Source: Chryseobacterium sp. CH25
GTDB taxonomy: Bacteria; Bacteroidota; Bacteroidia; Flavobacteriales; Weeksellaceae
Length of the DNA: 64,000 bases
NCBI RefSeq assembly: GCF_004119455.1
Contig: NZ_NRQT01000008.1
Span: forward strand, 62,001-126,000
Direction of reading: 5' to 3'
Of this stretch, positions 37,701 through 45,520 are shown piece after piece (positions within the stretch are counted from its first letter, which is position 1; every line of letters starts with the position of its first letter). Both the position numbers and the translations under genes were made by a program. The notes beneath the pieces were generated by a model, which searched no databases, had not been told where the DNA came from, and was given only the letters and a program-made list of their open reading frames with translations.

Positions 37701-38868
37701 TGGGCCGGTTTCAATCCCGACATCTGTATTAGCCACTGCACATGTGATGAATTATAATTTTACTGATTATAATGGTATTAAAGGTTTTAATGTAAAATTA
37801 ACCTCAACTGGAAATGCAGATCGTTGGGCTTCTCCTTCAGGTCAATTTAATATGAGCGGTATAGAACCACTTAATACTGGGAATAATAAAGTCACTTATG
37901 AGTTTGATCTTCCGGTAGATAATTTAAAATTCTGGATAGGAGACCTGGATCGTCAGGAAAAAGTAAATATTAATTTCTATGACCAGAATGGGAACAGAAT
38001 TACCAATCTTGTACCCTATTCTACAGTAAAGGCTGAAGTTGTAGCTGGCAGCACAACATTTACAACAGATGCTACCTATGGAGTTAAAATAGCCACAACC
38101 CGTGATACTGATTCAAACTCAAATCTCAATTATGTGGAGATTTATGTTCCGGGAACAATGATCAGTAAAATAGAAGCTACTTTCACTGGAGCCAGTTCTG
38201 CAGGAGGTACACCAGAATATTATCTTGCTAATATGTGTACCAAGAGAGATACAGATGGTGATAGAATCCCAGACTATTTAGATCTTGACAGCGATGGTGA
38301 CGGTTGTCCTGATGCCAGAGAAGGAACGGGAGGTTTTACTGCTGCTAATCTTGTAAATTCTTCTTTACCGGGTGGTAATACAGGAGTTAATTATACAGGA
38401 ACAGCAGGTCCAGTTATTCAAAACCTTGGTAATACTGTAGGAAATACTTCCACAACGATGGGTATACCCACTATTGCAGGAACAGGGCAAGCTGTAGGAA
38501 GCTCCCAAAATGCATCAGTTTCAGCCTGTATTCAATATTGTTACAAACCAGGAATTACAACAGGAGGTCCTGCGTTAGACACTAAAATGGGAATAACCAC
38601 ATTAAGTAGAGCTGGAGCACAGCATGCTGATCAATGGCCAATGGTAAGAAAAGGTGGCTGGCTCGCATTAGAAGCAAAAACTAAAGCTTTTGTCCCTAAC
38701 AGAGTGGCATTCACTGCAGGTAATCCTGTAGGCATCAATCCTGCCAACTTTGTAGAAGGCATGATGGTATATGATACAACCAACAAATGTATGAAGATGT
38801 ACACCCTGAAAGCTGGTGACGCTTCTATGGCTTGGCACTGTATCTCTACGCAGGCCTGCCCGGATTAA
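31744..38868 (+). CDS. Giant modular secreted protein, 2374 aa, DUF8202-type modules and thrombospondin type 3 repeats
   Basis: Signal peptide to residue 21 (LFLGNLILYAQ). Ig/PKD-like domains with WTLVSKPSGA at about residues 25-110, 460-560 and 575-660. Three long modules (about 665-1095, 1098-1518 and 1520-1950) each have a LamG-like start (WYKADA, FWVKSD, WYRADK), the string RVDSYL(S/A)(V/I)K, then NNI(I/F)G..RD and, in two, YRFESIWKVQNTN. Calcium-binding thrombospondin type 3 repeats at about 1955-1985 and 2167-2195 (DSDGDDVPDMCDLDSDNDG). The end contains VEGMMVYDTTNKCMKMYTLK. No canonical T9SS type A domain. Probably a surface adhesin; codon use matches its neighbours. Confidence 0.85.
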   Translation: MRKHKLFLFILLFLGNLILYAQCSVNAGGNATICGTSYTLQGSSSGSSNGVAVWTLVSKPSGAPDPVISNTNSLTPNITGMTYPGNYVFQLTQNCSPSGSATSQVTITAPGDISAFTAGPDITNVPATTGTVTLNGVVPAGYTASWTYYNILDKERYNNTTTTNAIMSNNNTANPTLALIKKGNHDIDPAYRVVLRITSINNPSCWYEDYAIVRFIPNQNLIFNPTYSHCYSSTNNDRYIGLANNSPVFSTSYPNVSGNPAFGTTISVNPISQPIGGNISFKEITGTNLYLNGINVIGTYAFTITISNSNGNYTTPQITYTYNGTSPNQVSFLDSAYPNQMQVYSSGSSGGAIYCNMVGSNTPISFYFKIDPSNLPTIITKVTTSGTLPSGGAPGIVENGAGTMDRSATLTPPTGGWRAGTYRFSISTTSGACSVSQSYYIHISDGARPNVDVNNMTICYSGSGNTSATIALPSVYQESASNPSYFQNFSGRYDFTLVSKPSGAADPVYESTNLRKFTNTSTTISNLNKEGEYVFKIKAVPDAGGVDPKFISLEYACSGTSLEDTFSIFVSQQIGANAGSAQTLVGSAQTTLNGNNPGVTSTGVWTLVSKPAGAANPVIVTPTAYNTNVTGLNNTGTYTFRWTVTTGTCVSTSDASVNVTALSPGGVNAAVWYKADAAVYSDAGTTPSADNTAIQQWNDQMGTGYHLVQATAAQKPTFSNQSTLANFNPTVTFNSTGHGVGQGGFMAADPGAGNAIINRAQGSIYIAGKMNTLGAAGLAGFDQTMDYPGLHISNNATTDKLLFYTAGSGYTTLSTNLFAAKKPFVAGSSWLNAAGATAAYTLAKAWLDGNESVYNNTDINVNTIDNATTRLFRIGRDTNWGSHDGQINEVIVFATPLTALEKARVDSYLSVKWGTTLTGDYVNSASTIIWNNTAAYQNNIIGIGRDNLSTLYQKQSRSENPDQKLIIGAGNSLANTNATNTNILTEGQFLLTGDNGQKQILTTPLSYTAGSNGVTNYRFESIWKVQNTNTVGTVTVAWPKSISNLYLVQSSDAIFDGTDIFTPMATEVTVNGVIYNIANVTLANGQFFTFAGFAQAPGGVMGADFWVKSDDAGTIATAWKDNSVYADNIPNVGGVALSAADRNHNFYPYTTGYTSAKYFHNSNSVMNPLGNVELANTNTSIFSAVRPTDSSAGRIIGIDNDAANAAEPGVSITAAGNPRQYEFFNSTTSSDFSTQFNIGQSNIFSALANNTIANGGTSTIAGGEKRLGLNGSYQTFSGFAAANKFQIYGTNLRLGYATWDVSGAFPGDLMEIVWYNRTLTDNEQSRVNTYLAIKNGVTATEDYLTANSNTVWSISTNTGYNNNIFGLARDNSSALHQKQAASTATGQKLVIGNGTTLLDSNIDNTNNLTEGQFLLTGDNGLKQSLTTPLTYTAGSNGATNYRFESIWKVQNTNSVGIVTVAWPKSIKNLYLVQSPDAVFDGTDTFTPMITEVTINGTVYNTTNVTLANGQFFTFAGFGNAPGGVAANLSYWYRADKNAVNTGATTDVTGWTDMWNGTTVAQRATNALPKYAVGTSSYFNFNPGINFTAINQTLGTITTQTVTNTSNDIFTVTKEGMTAPGSPNPHFLSIGMDNVNNTIANWDYTGMYPTTNVIERRVVGGGTQMVNSGLLYSGTIPSIMYNTFTNTTLARGLNGAANAAPANYTAVGLALGGHVFGDTRWTGSGSDNGGFIGNLGETIIYGAGNLTAIERRRVDSYLAIKYGITLGRVNTDHYLDTDGNIVWNGTSNTVYNNNIFGVTRDDIEAFEQKVSKSVNTGTVLTIATINDFVNPNNDNTRTGFTTDKTYFLLGDNTNTATTPVNVTVGTKTFNRIPRVWMAQEKKADAGSLFFEADLTAYNSTTFNTTSGMIVMLVADDEAFTTNVTVVNPTSNNAAKWVFNQNIADGKFITFAVNPCFGPDSDGDDVPDMCDLDSDNDGILNTAEGYTCGPVSIPTSVLATAHVMNYNFTDYNGIKGFNVKLTSTGNADRWASPSGQFNMSGIEPLNTGNNKVTYEFDLPVDNLKFWIGDLDRQEKVNINFYDQNGNRITNLVPYSTVKAEVVAGSTTFTTDATYGVKIATTRDTDSNSNLNYVEIYVPGTMISKIEATFTGASSAGGTPEYYLANMCTKRDTDGDRIPDYLDLDSDGDGCPDAREGTGGFTAANLVNSSLPGGNTGVNYTGTAGPVIQNLGNTVGNTSTTMGIPTIAGTGQAVGSSQNASVSACIQYCYKPGITTGGPALDTKMGITTLSRAGAQHADQWPMVRKGGWLALEAKTKAFVPNRVAFTAGNPVGINPANFVEGMMVYDTTNKCMKMYTLKAGDASMAWHCISTQACPD

Positions 38869-38883
38869 TACAACTTAATTAAA

Positions 38884-38930
38884 GTTAGCAACTGGCAATA
38901 GGTCATCAGAGCTATTGTCAGTTTACTAAC
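38884..38930 (+). terminator. Hairpin after the giant gene
   Basis: Arms AACTGGCAATAG and CTATTGTCAGTT with a 10-nt loop, extended by GTTAG/CTAAC. No long T-tract follows, so termination is likely but not certain. Confidence 0.45.
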
Positions 38931-39004
38931 TATTAGAAAATGAATTCAAATATGGTCTTCATTCCAACCGATGAATATATTTCACGAACACAAAATGTAA
39001 TAAA

Positions 39005-39556
39005 ATGAGTAAGTACAACACAAAAACAGCATTGTCATCTCTATTGATATTGACTGCTATAACAACGCAAGCACAAGTTGCAATCGGAAAAAAAGACATT
39101 ACCAACACTTCGGTTTCCTTAGAATTTGCTGATACTGAAAACAGAGGTTTTATTCTTCCCTACATAATTGATAAAAGCAGTATAACACAAGAAGGAAGCA
39201 CTATTTTCGATACAACAGATCATAAAGTAAAATACCTGAAAGATCCAGGAGTATGGGCTAACCTCAGCGAAGATGACGGTACAGCAGCCACTATAGGAAC
39301 TGCAGATCTTTCTATACAGGGAGCAGGCAAAACAGAGCAGACTACCGCAAAAACCGCTATCGGAACCAATGCTGCAGCCAACACCACAGACGGGATTCTT
39401 GTTTTAACAGATACAGACAAGGCCATGATCTTGCCCAAAGTCGCCAGTCCGCATACAGCTATCATTAACCCTGCACCAGGAATGATGGTATATGATACTG
39501 TAAAAAAACAACTTGCTGTGTACAACGGCAAGGTATGGTCTTTTTGGAAACCTTAA
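39005..39556 (+). CDS. Secreted 'GMMVYDT' tail protein, 183 aa
   Basis: Signal peptide ending TTQAQ, then VAIGKKDITNTSVSLEFADT and GFILPYI. It ends PAPGMMVYDTVKKQLAVYNG-KVWSFWKP, the same kind of tail as the giant protein (EGMMVYDTTNKCMKMYTLKA). Such endings are widespread in flavobacterial surface proteins that resemble phage tail-fibre collars. Function unknown; the shared ending and gene order suggest assembly with the giant protein. Confidence 0.7.
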   Translation: MSKYNTKTALSSLLILTAITTQAQVAIGKKDITNTSVSLEFADTENRGFILPYIIDKSSITQEGSTIFDTTDHKVKYLKDPGVWANLSEDDGTAATIGTADLSIQGAGKTEQTTAKTAIGTNAAANTTDGILVLTDTDKAMILPKVASPHTAIINPAPGMMVYDTVKKQLAVYNGKVWSFWKP

Positions 39557-39572
39557 ACCTATAAGAATTAAT

Positions 39573-39607
39573 AAAAGAGTCTGTTTATCTCTTCAATAGA
39601 CTCTTTT
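39573..39607 (+). terminator. Intrinsic terminator
   Basis: Arms AAAAGAGTCT and AGACTCTTTT with a 15-nt loop follow the 183-aa gene and end in a T-run. Confidence 0.75.
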
Positions 39608-39640
39608 ACATTCAATAAACGTATTAATTTATTTAAACTC

Positions 39641-41074
39641 ATGAAAAGAATTACATTTTTAGTAGGAATACTTGTATTGATCAATGTAAGTGTATCAGCT
39701 CAAGTAGGAATCAATATAGGAGCTCCAAAAGCTACATTGGATGTTGTTGGAAAAGCAGCTGACACTTCCGTTCTGGATGGTATTATTCCACCAAGAATAA
39801 CAGGTGCACAACTAAGAGCGAAAACATACACAACAGCACAGACAGGTGCCTTAGTGTATGTAACTCTTGCTGACCCATCACCTTCAGGCCAGACAATCAA
39901 TGTTACTGCTTCCGGACATTATTATTTTAATGGAACCCTATGGCTAGCAACTGGTGGATCTGGGAATGTGAATATCTATAATGCAGACGGAACACTTACT
40001 GCCAATAGATTTGTCACGATGAATTCCAATGTATTAAGTTTTTCCGGAATTGATGGGACCATGAAAATAGATAATGATGGAGAATCGGAACTCCTTATAG
40101 ATGCTATTAATTCTAACACAGCCAGAGCACGCTTGACCGCAGGGACTGCTGATTTGCAGATTGCCGCTAACCCTGACGGAAATGTAGATATTATGGCTAC
40201 ACCCGGAGGTACTAATTCGTTAGGTTTTGGCACTAATACCGGAGCAAGCCCTTCTTCAAAATTAGAGCTTTATACTCTGGGGAATACAAGAATGACCATA
40301 GATGGGAAAGGCAATGTTGGTATCGCAACCAATACCCCTACCGAAAAATTACATGTTAATAATAATATCAGATTTCAAAGCCTGCCACTTAACGGTACTG
40401 CCAATGCTATCAATACCACACCTGCAGGGGCAGCTTCACCAACTCAAAATCAGACATTTACCGCAACAAGAACAGTTGTTGCTGATGCCAATGGTGTTTT
40501 AGGGTATGTAACAGGATTGCCCAGTACCGGAGGGGGAACGGCTCCTTCCGGCTCCATCAATATAGGAGAAACAATTTCAGCCGTCTATTCCGTGCCAGTT
40601 GCAGCTGCAACTGTAGCCAGTGGTGGTTTCAGATTAGGAGCTTATGCAGCAGCCAATGGTCTTACGGCCTTACCATCATTGGATGGAATTCAGATGGATT
40701 TATTAGGCTATAATTCAGATTATTACACTCCAATAATAATCAATACATCTTCAGCAGCTCAATTGATTAGTTATCAAACTTTTGCTACTCAGGTAAATGA
40801 AAACAGAACGCTTCTGAATCAGTCTCTTTCACCTTGTCCTTTTAATGCCAATACATTTAGTGCTAACCTTTGGGATGGTAATAATACTGTAGGATGGCGG
40901 GGTGTTGATGCTAATAATATTGTGTTTTGGAATACTGCCAATGCAGAAGTAGAAACCACCAATCTACAGGTTCAGGTCAATGCAAATACCTATAGATGGT
41001 ATGAGTTTAAATGGTGGTGTATGGAAGTAAGTGGGAACAAAAAGATCTTTTTATCTGTCACCCGTAAAGCATAA
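39641..41074 (+). CDS. Secreted tail-fibre-like surface protein, 477 aa
   Basis: Signal peptide (VLINVSVSAQ) followed by VGINIGAPKATLDVVGKAAD, a common start of flavobacterial fibre proteins. IIPPRITGAQLRAKTY and ALVYVTLADPSPSGQ form the collar-like part. Low-complexity middle rich in Asn, Thr and Gly with GNVGIATNTPTEKLHV (peptidase-G2/tail-spike style). The C-terminal 120 residues contain many Trp residues (WDGNNTVGWRGV, WYEFKWWCMEVSG). No enzyme motif. Probably surface-exposed. Confidence 0.7.
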   Translation: MKRITFLVGILVLINVSVSAQVGINIGAPKATLDVVGKAADTSVLDGIIPPRITGAQLRAKTYTTAQTGALVYVTLADPSPSGQTINVTASGHYYFNGTLWLATGGSGNVNIYNADGTLTANRFVTMNSNVLSFSGIDGTMKIDNDGESELLIDAINSNTARARLTAGTADLQIAANPDGNVDIMATPGGTNSLGFGTNTGASPSSKLELYTLGNTRMTIDGKGNVGIATNTPTEKLHVNNNIRFQSLPLNGTANAINTTPAGAASPTQNQTFTATRTVVADANGVLGYVTGLPSTGGGTAPSGSINIGETISAVYSVPVAAATVASGGFRLGAYAAANGLTALPSLDGIQMDLLGYNSDYYTPIIINTSSAAQLISYQTFATQVNENRTLLNQSLSPCPFNANTFSANLWDGNNTVGWRGVDANNIVFWNTANAEVETTNLQVQVNANTYRWYEFKWWCMEVSGNKKIFLSVTRKA

Positions 41075-41260
41075 TATAGTCTGCTGCTATCAGCAACGTA
41101 TAGTTTGAATTCAATAGTACTGATTTTAGTATTCTGGGCAAAACAAATTCATCAGCTGTGAACGAACTAAATAATAGTAATTACATACAATTTCACTTTA
41201 AAATAAAACCGAATTATTAATCAATCAAAAATCAAATTTATTAACTAAAAATTTAAAATT

Positions 41261-42700
41261 ATGAAACAAAGAACATCTTTTAGAAACAAACAAAAAGCAA
41301 TAATGCTTGGTGTAACCACATTTTTATTGGGTTCCAGTATGATGAATGCTCAATGCTCTTTAACCGGATGGAAAAAGTTTTCACAGGGAGAGACTTTCAG
41401 CGTTGCTTTAAAGGAAGACGGAACGCTTTGGATGTGGGGACAGAATGTTAATGGTATTCTGGGAAATGGCTCCGGTACGGCAACCATAGTTCAATACCCT
41501 ACCCAGATAGGAACAGACAATGACTGGACGGATATTTCAGTGGGACGTTGGTTTGTTTTGGCCAAAAAGACCAATAATAACCTTTACGGCTGGGGAGACA
41601 ATCAATTCGGTAATTTAGGAAATGGGAATAATACAGTACAATATTCTCCCATTATGATTGCCCAAAATGTAAAGTCTTTTTCAGCAGGCTATCATCACTC
41701 AATGATTGTAAAAACAGATGGTACAATGTGGGGAGCAGGTTATAATGATTGGGGAGGTCTTGGTATGGGAACCAGCCTTGGCTGGTACAACACCTGGCAG
41801 CAAGAATCTTCGCTCGCTACCAACTGGGATAAAACATCTGCAGGATATTATAACTCATTTGGGATCAAAACCAACGGAACACTTTGGTCTTGTGGCACGA
41901 ATATAGAGGGGCAGACCGGGACTGGTGCTACTGGTGGAGAATCTGATGTTTTTGTACAAATAGGAACAGATACAAACTGGAAAGATGTTTCATGTGGGGT
42001 TTATCACGTTTTAGGACTTAAAACTACAGGAAAGCTTTTTGGCTGGGGAGCCAGTCATGATGGAAGATTGGGTATTGTGGGAGCGGGTGCTCAATATTTC
42101 AGAACTCCACAAGCTATAGAACCTTCTTCAGATTATACTCAAATTGCCACTTCATGGGATGCTTCGGCTATTGTGAAGAATGATAATACATTATATGCAT
42201 TTGGTATTAATCATAATGGTATTACCGGGGGAACTGCAGTAAGCACATACAATCTAGCCCCACAACAGGTAGGTACAGATGCAAACTGGAAAACATTAGC
42301 CCTTCGTGTAGGAGGGTATCACTTTGGAGCTGTGAAAAATGATACTTCATTATGGGCCTGGGGTGCAGACAATCTTTATCAACTAGGTAATGGTGATGGT
42401 ATAACAGCCGATAAAAACATTCCTACTCAGGTTACCTGTTCCGCATCTCTGTCAACAAATGAAATAAGAGCTAACAAAAGTACATTAAGCTTATACCCTA
42501 ACCCAGCTAAAGATATCTTGCATATAAAAGATAGTAAGAACTTACAGCAGATCAGAATATACGATTCCAACGGCTCGTTAGTAAAATCTATTCCAAATTT
42601 TGAAAATGCATCAACAATCAATATCTCGGATTTGCCAACTGGTGCTTATTTTATCAATGCAGACAACGAAACTCAAAGCTTCAAATTCATAAAGAAGTAA
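41261..42700 (+). CDS. RCC1-repeat protein with T9SS type A sorting domain
   Basis: 479 aa with a signal peptide (MLGVTTFLLGSSMMNAQ). Seven or so RCC1-like blades with (L/M)(W/Y)GWG.N..G.LG patterns (LWMWGQNVNGILGNG, LYGWGDNQFGNLGNG, LFGWGASHDGRLG, LWAWGADNLYQLGNG) form a propeller. The last 75 residues (LSLYPNPAKDILHIKD, LPTGAYFINAD, FKFIKK) are a T9SS type A domain. Secreted binding protein of unknown ligand; strong terminator downstream. Confidence 0.88.
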   Translation: MKQRTSFRNKQKAIMLGVTTFLLGSSMMNAQCSLTGWKKFSQGETFSVALKEDGTLWMWGQNVNGILGNGSGTATIVQYPTQIGTDNDWTDISVGRWFVLAKKTNNNLYGWGDNQFGNLGNGNNTVQYSPIMIAQNVKSFSAGYHHSMIVKTDGTMWGAGYNDWGGLGMGTSLGWYNTWQQESSLATNWDKTSAGYYNSFGIKTNGTLWSCGTNIEGQTGTGATGGESDVFVQIGTDTNWKDVSCGVYHVLGLKTTGKLFGWGASHDGRLGIVGAGAQYFRTPQAIEPSSDYTQIATSWDASAIVKNDNTLYAFGINHNGITGGTAVSTYNLAPQQVGTDANWKTLALRVGGYHFGAVKNDTSLWAWGADNLYQLGNGDGITADKNIPTQVTCSASLSTNEIRANKSTLSLYPNPAKDILHIKDSKNLQQIRIYDSNGSLVKSIPNFENASTINISDLPTGAYFINADNETQSFKFIKK

Positions 42701-42719
42701 ATAATTCTTGAACAATAAT

Positions 42720-42746
42720 AACAGCTTCTATTTCTAGAAGCTGTTT
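42720..42746 (+). terminator. Intrinsic terminator after the RCC1-repeat gene
   Basis: AACAGCTTCT and AGAAGCTGTT with a 6-nt loop, followed by TT. Confidence 0.7.
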
Positions 42747-42782
42747 ATCAATCAAATAATACAATCAAAAAAATTACAAATT

Positions 42783-43537
42783 ATGTCAAAAAATGATTTA
42801 CAAGGAAAAGTAGTATTAATAGCCGGAGGTGCAAAAAACCTTGGCGGTTTATTAAGTCGTAATCTTGCTGCAAAAGGAGCTAAACTTGCTATTCATTATA
42901 ATAGCGATGGTACAAAGCCGGATGCAGAAAAAACATTAGAAGAAGTAAAAGCGTTAGGTGCTGATGCCTTCATCTTTCAGGGGGATTTAACCAAAATAGA
43001 AAACATTACCCGCTTTTTGATGAAACGGTTTCAAAATTCGGAGGAATAGATATCGTCATCAATACGGTCGGAATGGTTCTAAAGAAACCTTTTGTAAACA
43101 CTACCGAAGCAGAATATGACAGCATGAGCAATATCAATTCAAAAGTTGCCTATTTCTTTATCCAGGAAGCAGGTAAAAAATTAAACGATAATGGAAAGAT
43201 CTGTACGATTGTGACCTCTTTACTTGCAGCCTATACAGGATTTTATTCCACTTATGAAGGGATGAAAGCACCTGTTGAGCATTTCACAAGAGCAGCATCT
43301 AAAGAGTTTGGAGAGCGTGGAATTTCTGTAACAGCTGTTGCACCAGGACCAATGGACACCCCGTTTTTCTATGGCCAGGAAAGCGATGATGCTGTGGCGT
43401 ATCACAAATCAGCGTCTGCATTAGGGGGACTCACAGATATTAAAGATATTGCCCCTCTTATTGAATTTTTGGTTTCTGATGGCTGGTGGATTACCGGGCA
43501 GACTATTTTTGCCAACGGTGGTTATACAACAAGATAA
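42783..43537 (+). pseudogene. SDR family oxidoreductase, frameshifted at a T5 run
   Basis: First frame: GKVVLIAGGAKNLGGLLSRN (variant of the TGxxxGxG cofactor motif, here AGGAKNLGG), to ITR. Second frame: VLKKPFVNTTEAEYDSMSNI, ICTIVTSLLAAYTGFYSTYE (Ser and Tyr of the catalytic tetrad, with Lys in YEGMKA), and VAPGPMDTPFF. One added T in 43014-43018 restores FDETVSKFGGIDIVINTVGM between them, giving about 251 aa, a normal SDR length. Probable NAD(P)-dependent reductase; the split looks like a base-calling error. Confidence 0.8.
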
Positions 43538-43627
43538 TGATTAATTGAATACATGATAACCTATACATTAATGACAAATCATTATTAATATGTAAATCTT
43601 TAATAAAAAGGTTATTTTGGTCATTTT

Positions 43628-43665
43628 AAGAGATAGCTGTTTAGTGGTTATCTCTTTTTCTTTTT
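43628..43665 (+). terminator. Intrinsic terminator after the SDR gene
   Basis: AAGAGATA and TATCTCTT arms, then TTTCTTTTT. It separates the SDR gene from the convergent C1q-like cluster. Confidence 0.7.
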
Positions 43666-43741
43666 ATGACCACTTCAGTTTAATTACTACAAAACGGTTG
43701 AAAATATTTTCCAACCGTCTCATAATCTATTTATTTATCGT

Positions 43742-44647
43742 TTACTGTTCCACAATAGTCAAGGAATTATATACTCCACTACTAGAAACATCAAATTGAC
43801 TTACAGTACCATCAAATGCAACAGTAATCCATGTGAATGGTCTCAGTTTATCCCCTTTATTCAGATAAACACTCACAGTACAGGCAGAACCTACGGGTAC
43901 AGCATTAGGACTGGCTCCGGTATCAGAAGCATATCCGTTATTGGTTTTTACCCTTTGAGTAATAGTTCCGGCAGGATTTCTCACTTCCCATATAGCTTCT
44001 GTCTGATTATTTCCCCCAGTATTTACCTGACTTGATTGCAATGCAAAGGTAAAGGTTGCAAAATACACCCCGGTTCTGGGAGCTATAAACTCTCCTGTAG
44101 CAGGATTGAAGTTCGTAGTTGGAACACCTGAATCAGAATCCAGTTTTTCCGTCCAATTGGTTAGATAAGACGATCTTCTCTGTACAATCCCGGATTTAGT
44201 TCCTATTTCTGATGGGGTTCCGCTTTCAAACAGATAGGTATCCTGGGTCACTTTATTTGCCATTACAACAATACGGGGTTTACCTTTAGGAAAAAAACTC
44301 ACCCAATTGGTCCCGTCAGAAAATTCCAGATATCCTTTTACCCCAATGGCAGGGCTTGCAACATAGCGTAAAGCTCCAGCACCGGCCTGTACCGCTGTTT
44401 TACCAGTATTCCCAATAGCAACAGTACCATTATTTCCACTGCGTAAATCTACTGCAACTTTAGGATTGGCAACGAGTACACCTATTTTGCCTGATTTATC
44501 GATTATAACTTTACCTGCATCAGTTTTTACTTCAACAGGATTTGTAGGGTTATCTACTCCCACTCCAATTTGAGCATTAACCTGAGTCCAGAAAAGCAGA
44601 GGAACAAAAGCAGTTGCCAGGCTCTTTATTATATTATATTGTGTCAT
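43742..44647 (-). CDS. Secreted C1q/TNF-like domain protein, tandem copy 3
   Basis: 301 aa. Signal peptide (FVPLLFWTQVNAQ), IGVGVDNPTNPVEVKTDAGK, then a linker and a C-terminal beta-sandwich with NFNPATGEFIAPRTGVYFAT. The last is the hallmark 'F....G.F.AP..G.Y.F' strand pair of C1q/TNF-like modules, ending SGVYNSLTIVEQ. It is the third of three adjacent same-strand paralogues. Function unknown; C1q-like folds often trimerise and bind ligands. Confidence 0.75.
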   Translation of the reverse strand: MTQYNIIKSLATAFVPLLFWTQVNAQIGVGVDNPTNPVEVKTDAGKVIIDKSGKIGVLVANPKVAVDLRSGNNGTVAIGNTGKTAVQAGAGALRYVASPAIGVKGYLEFSDGTNWVSFFPKGKPRIVVMANKVTQDTYLFESGTPSEIGTKSGIVQRRSSYLTNWTEKLDSDSGVPTTNFNPATGEFIAPRTGVYFATFTFALQSSQVNTGGNNQTEAIWEVRNPAGTITQRVKTNNGYASDTGASPNAVPVGSACTVSVYLNKGDKLRPFTWITVAFDGTVSQFDVSSSGVYNSLTIVEQ

Positions 44648-44658
44648 GATTGTGTTTT

Positions 44659-45507
44659 TTATAATTCGCTAATGCTGAGATTATTTAATTTCCCGTCATT
44701 CAGAGTATTTCTTGCAGAGCCTATATTATGCTTAATTCCAAACTTAATGGTATTTCCTGCTTTAAGATTAAAGATGGCATTGCAGTTTCCACTTATATAA
44801 TTACTTACTGCCCCCGCCTGGAATGCAGGATAAGAGTTCACTGTTTTATAAATCTGAATATTCTCAGTATTGCGGTCACTTTCTATTGCAGTCTCTATAA
44901 ATGTATTTTTAGGAATAGTACCATTCGCTAAAGTGATGTTGAAAGATACCAGATAAAAGCCATCACGGGGAGCCGTAAATATTCCGGTAGAAGGATTAAA
45001 ATCTCCGTTGGGTACTGTTCCCAGATCTACTGTTTCAATCCAGTCTGATATATATACTGTAGAACCGCTCCCAACACTCTGAGCAGTACTCTTACTGGCA
45101 TTTACAAGGGCTTTGGTAGGCGCAGTAAGAGGCAAAGCAATCCATTGCTCACCATCGGAATATTCCAAAAAACCACTTGCATTATAACGTATTGCTCCCC
45201 CACCGGCTTCAACAGGCGTTTGTGTACCGGTACCTAAGCCAATAAGCCCTTTGTTATCTGATGAACGGAGATCTACTTTAGTTACAGGATTTAAAACCCC
45301 AACTCCCAGATTTCCAATTGAATCTACAACTACATCATTAGACAATTTTAAGGCATCAGGATTTGCTCCATTATCTTTTGCCGCATCAATCTGCAAACGC
45401 TGCAAAGGTTTGTCTGTAAAAAAGCCTACCTGAGCAGATATTTTAACCGAAGAAAAAAATAGAATACAAGTCAATAACTGATAAACCAAATTAATTTTCA
45501 CTTTCAT
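44659..45507 (-). CDS. Secreted C1q/TNF-like domain protein, tandem copy 2
   Basis: 282 aa, start 13 bp after copy 1. Signal peptide (FFSSVKISAQ), VGFFTDKPLQRLQIDAAKDN, then ADAL-like linker and DFNPSTGIFTAPRDGFYLVS. C-terminus LNDGKLNNLSISEL parallels the SLTIVEQ and NNLTIIEH ends of its neighbours. All three share an N-terminal block with N-P-(x)-V-(x)-D-L/M-R-S, e.g. NPVTKVDLRSS. Confidence 0.75.
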   Translation of the reverse strand: MKVKINLVYQLLTCILFFSSVKISAQVGFFTDKPLQRLQIDAAKDNGANPDALKLSNDVVVDSIGNLGVGVLNPVTKVDLRSSDNKGLIGLGTGTQTPVEAGGGAIRYNASGFLEYSDGEQWIALPLTAPTKALVNASKSTAQSVGSGSTVYISDWIETVDLGTVPNGDFNPSTGIFTAPRDGFYLVSFNITLANGTIPKNTFIETAIESDRNTENIQIYKTVNSYPAFQAGAVSNYISGNCNAIFNLKAGNTIKFGIKHNIGSARNTLNDGKLNNLSISEL

Positions 45508-45520
45508 AATATTCTATTTT

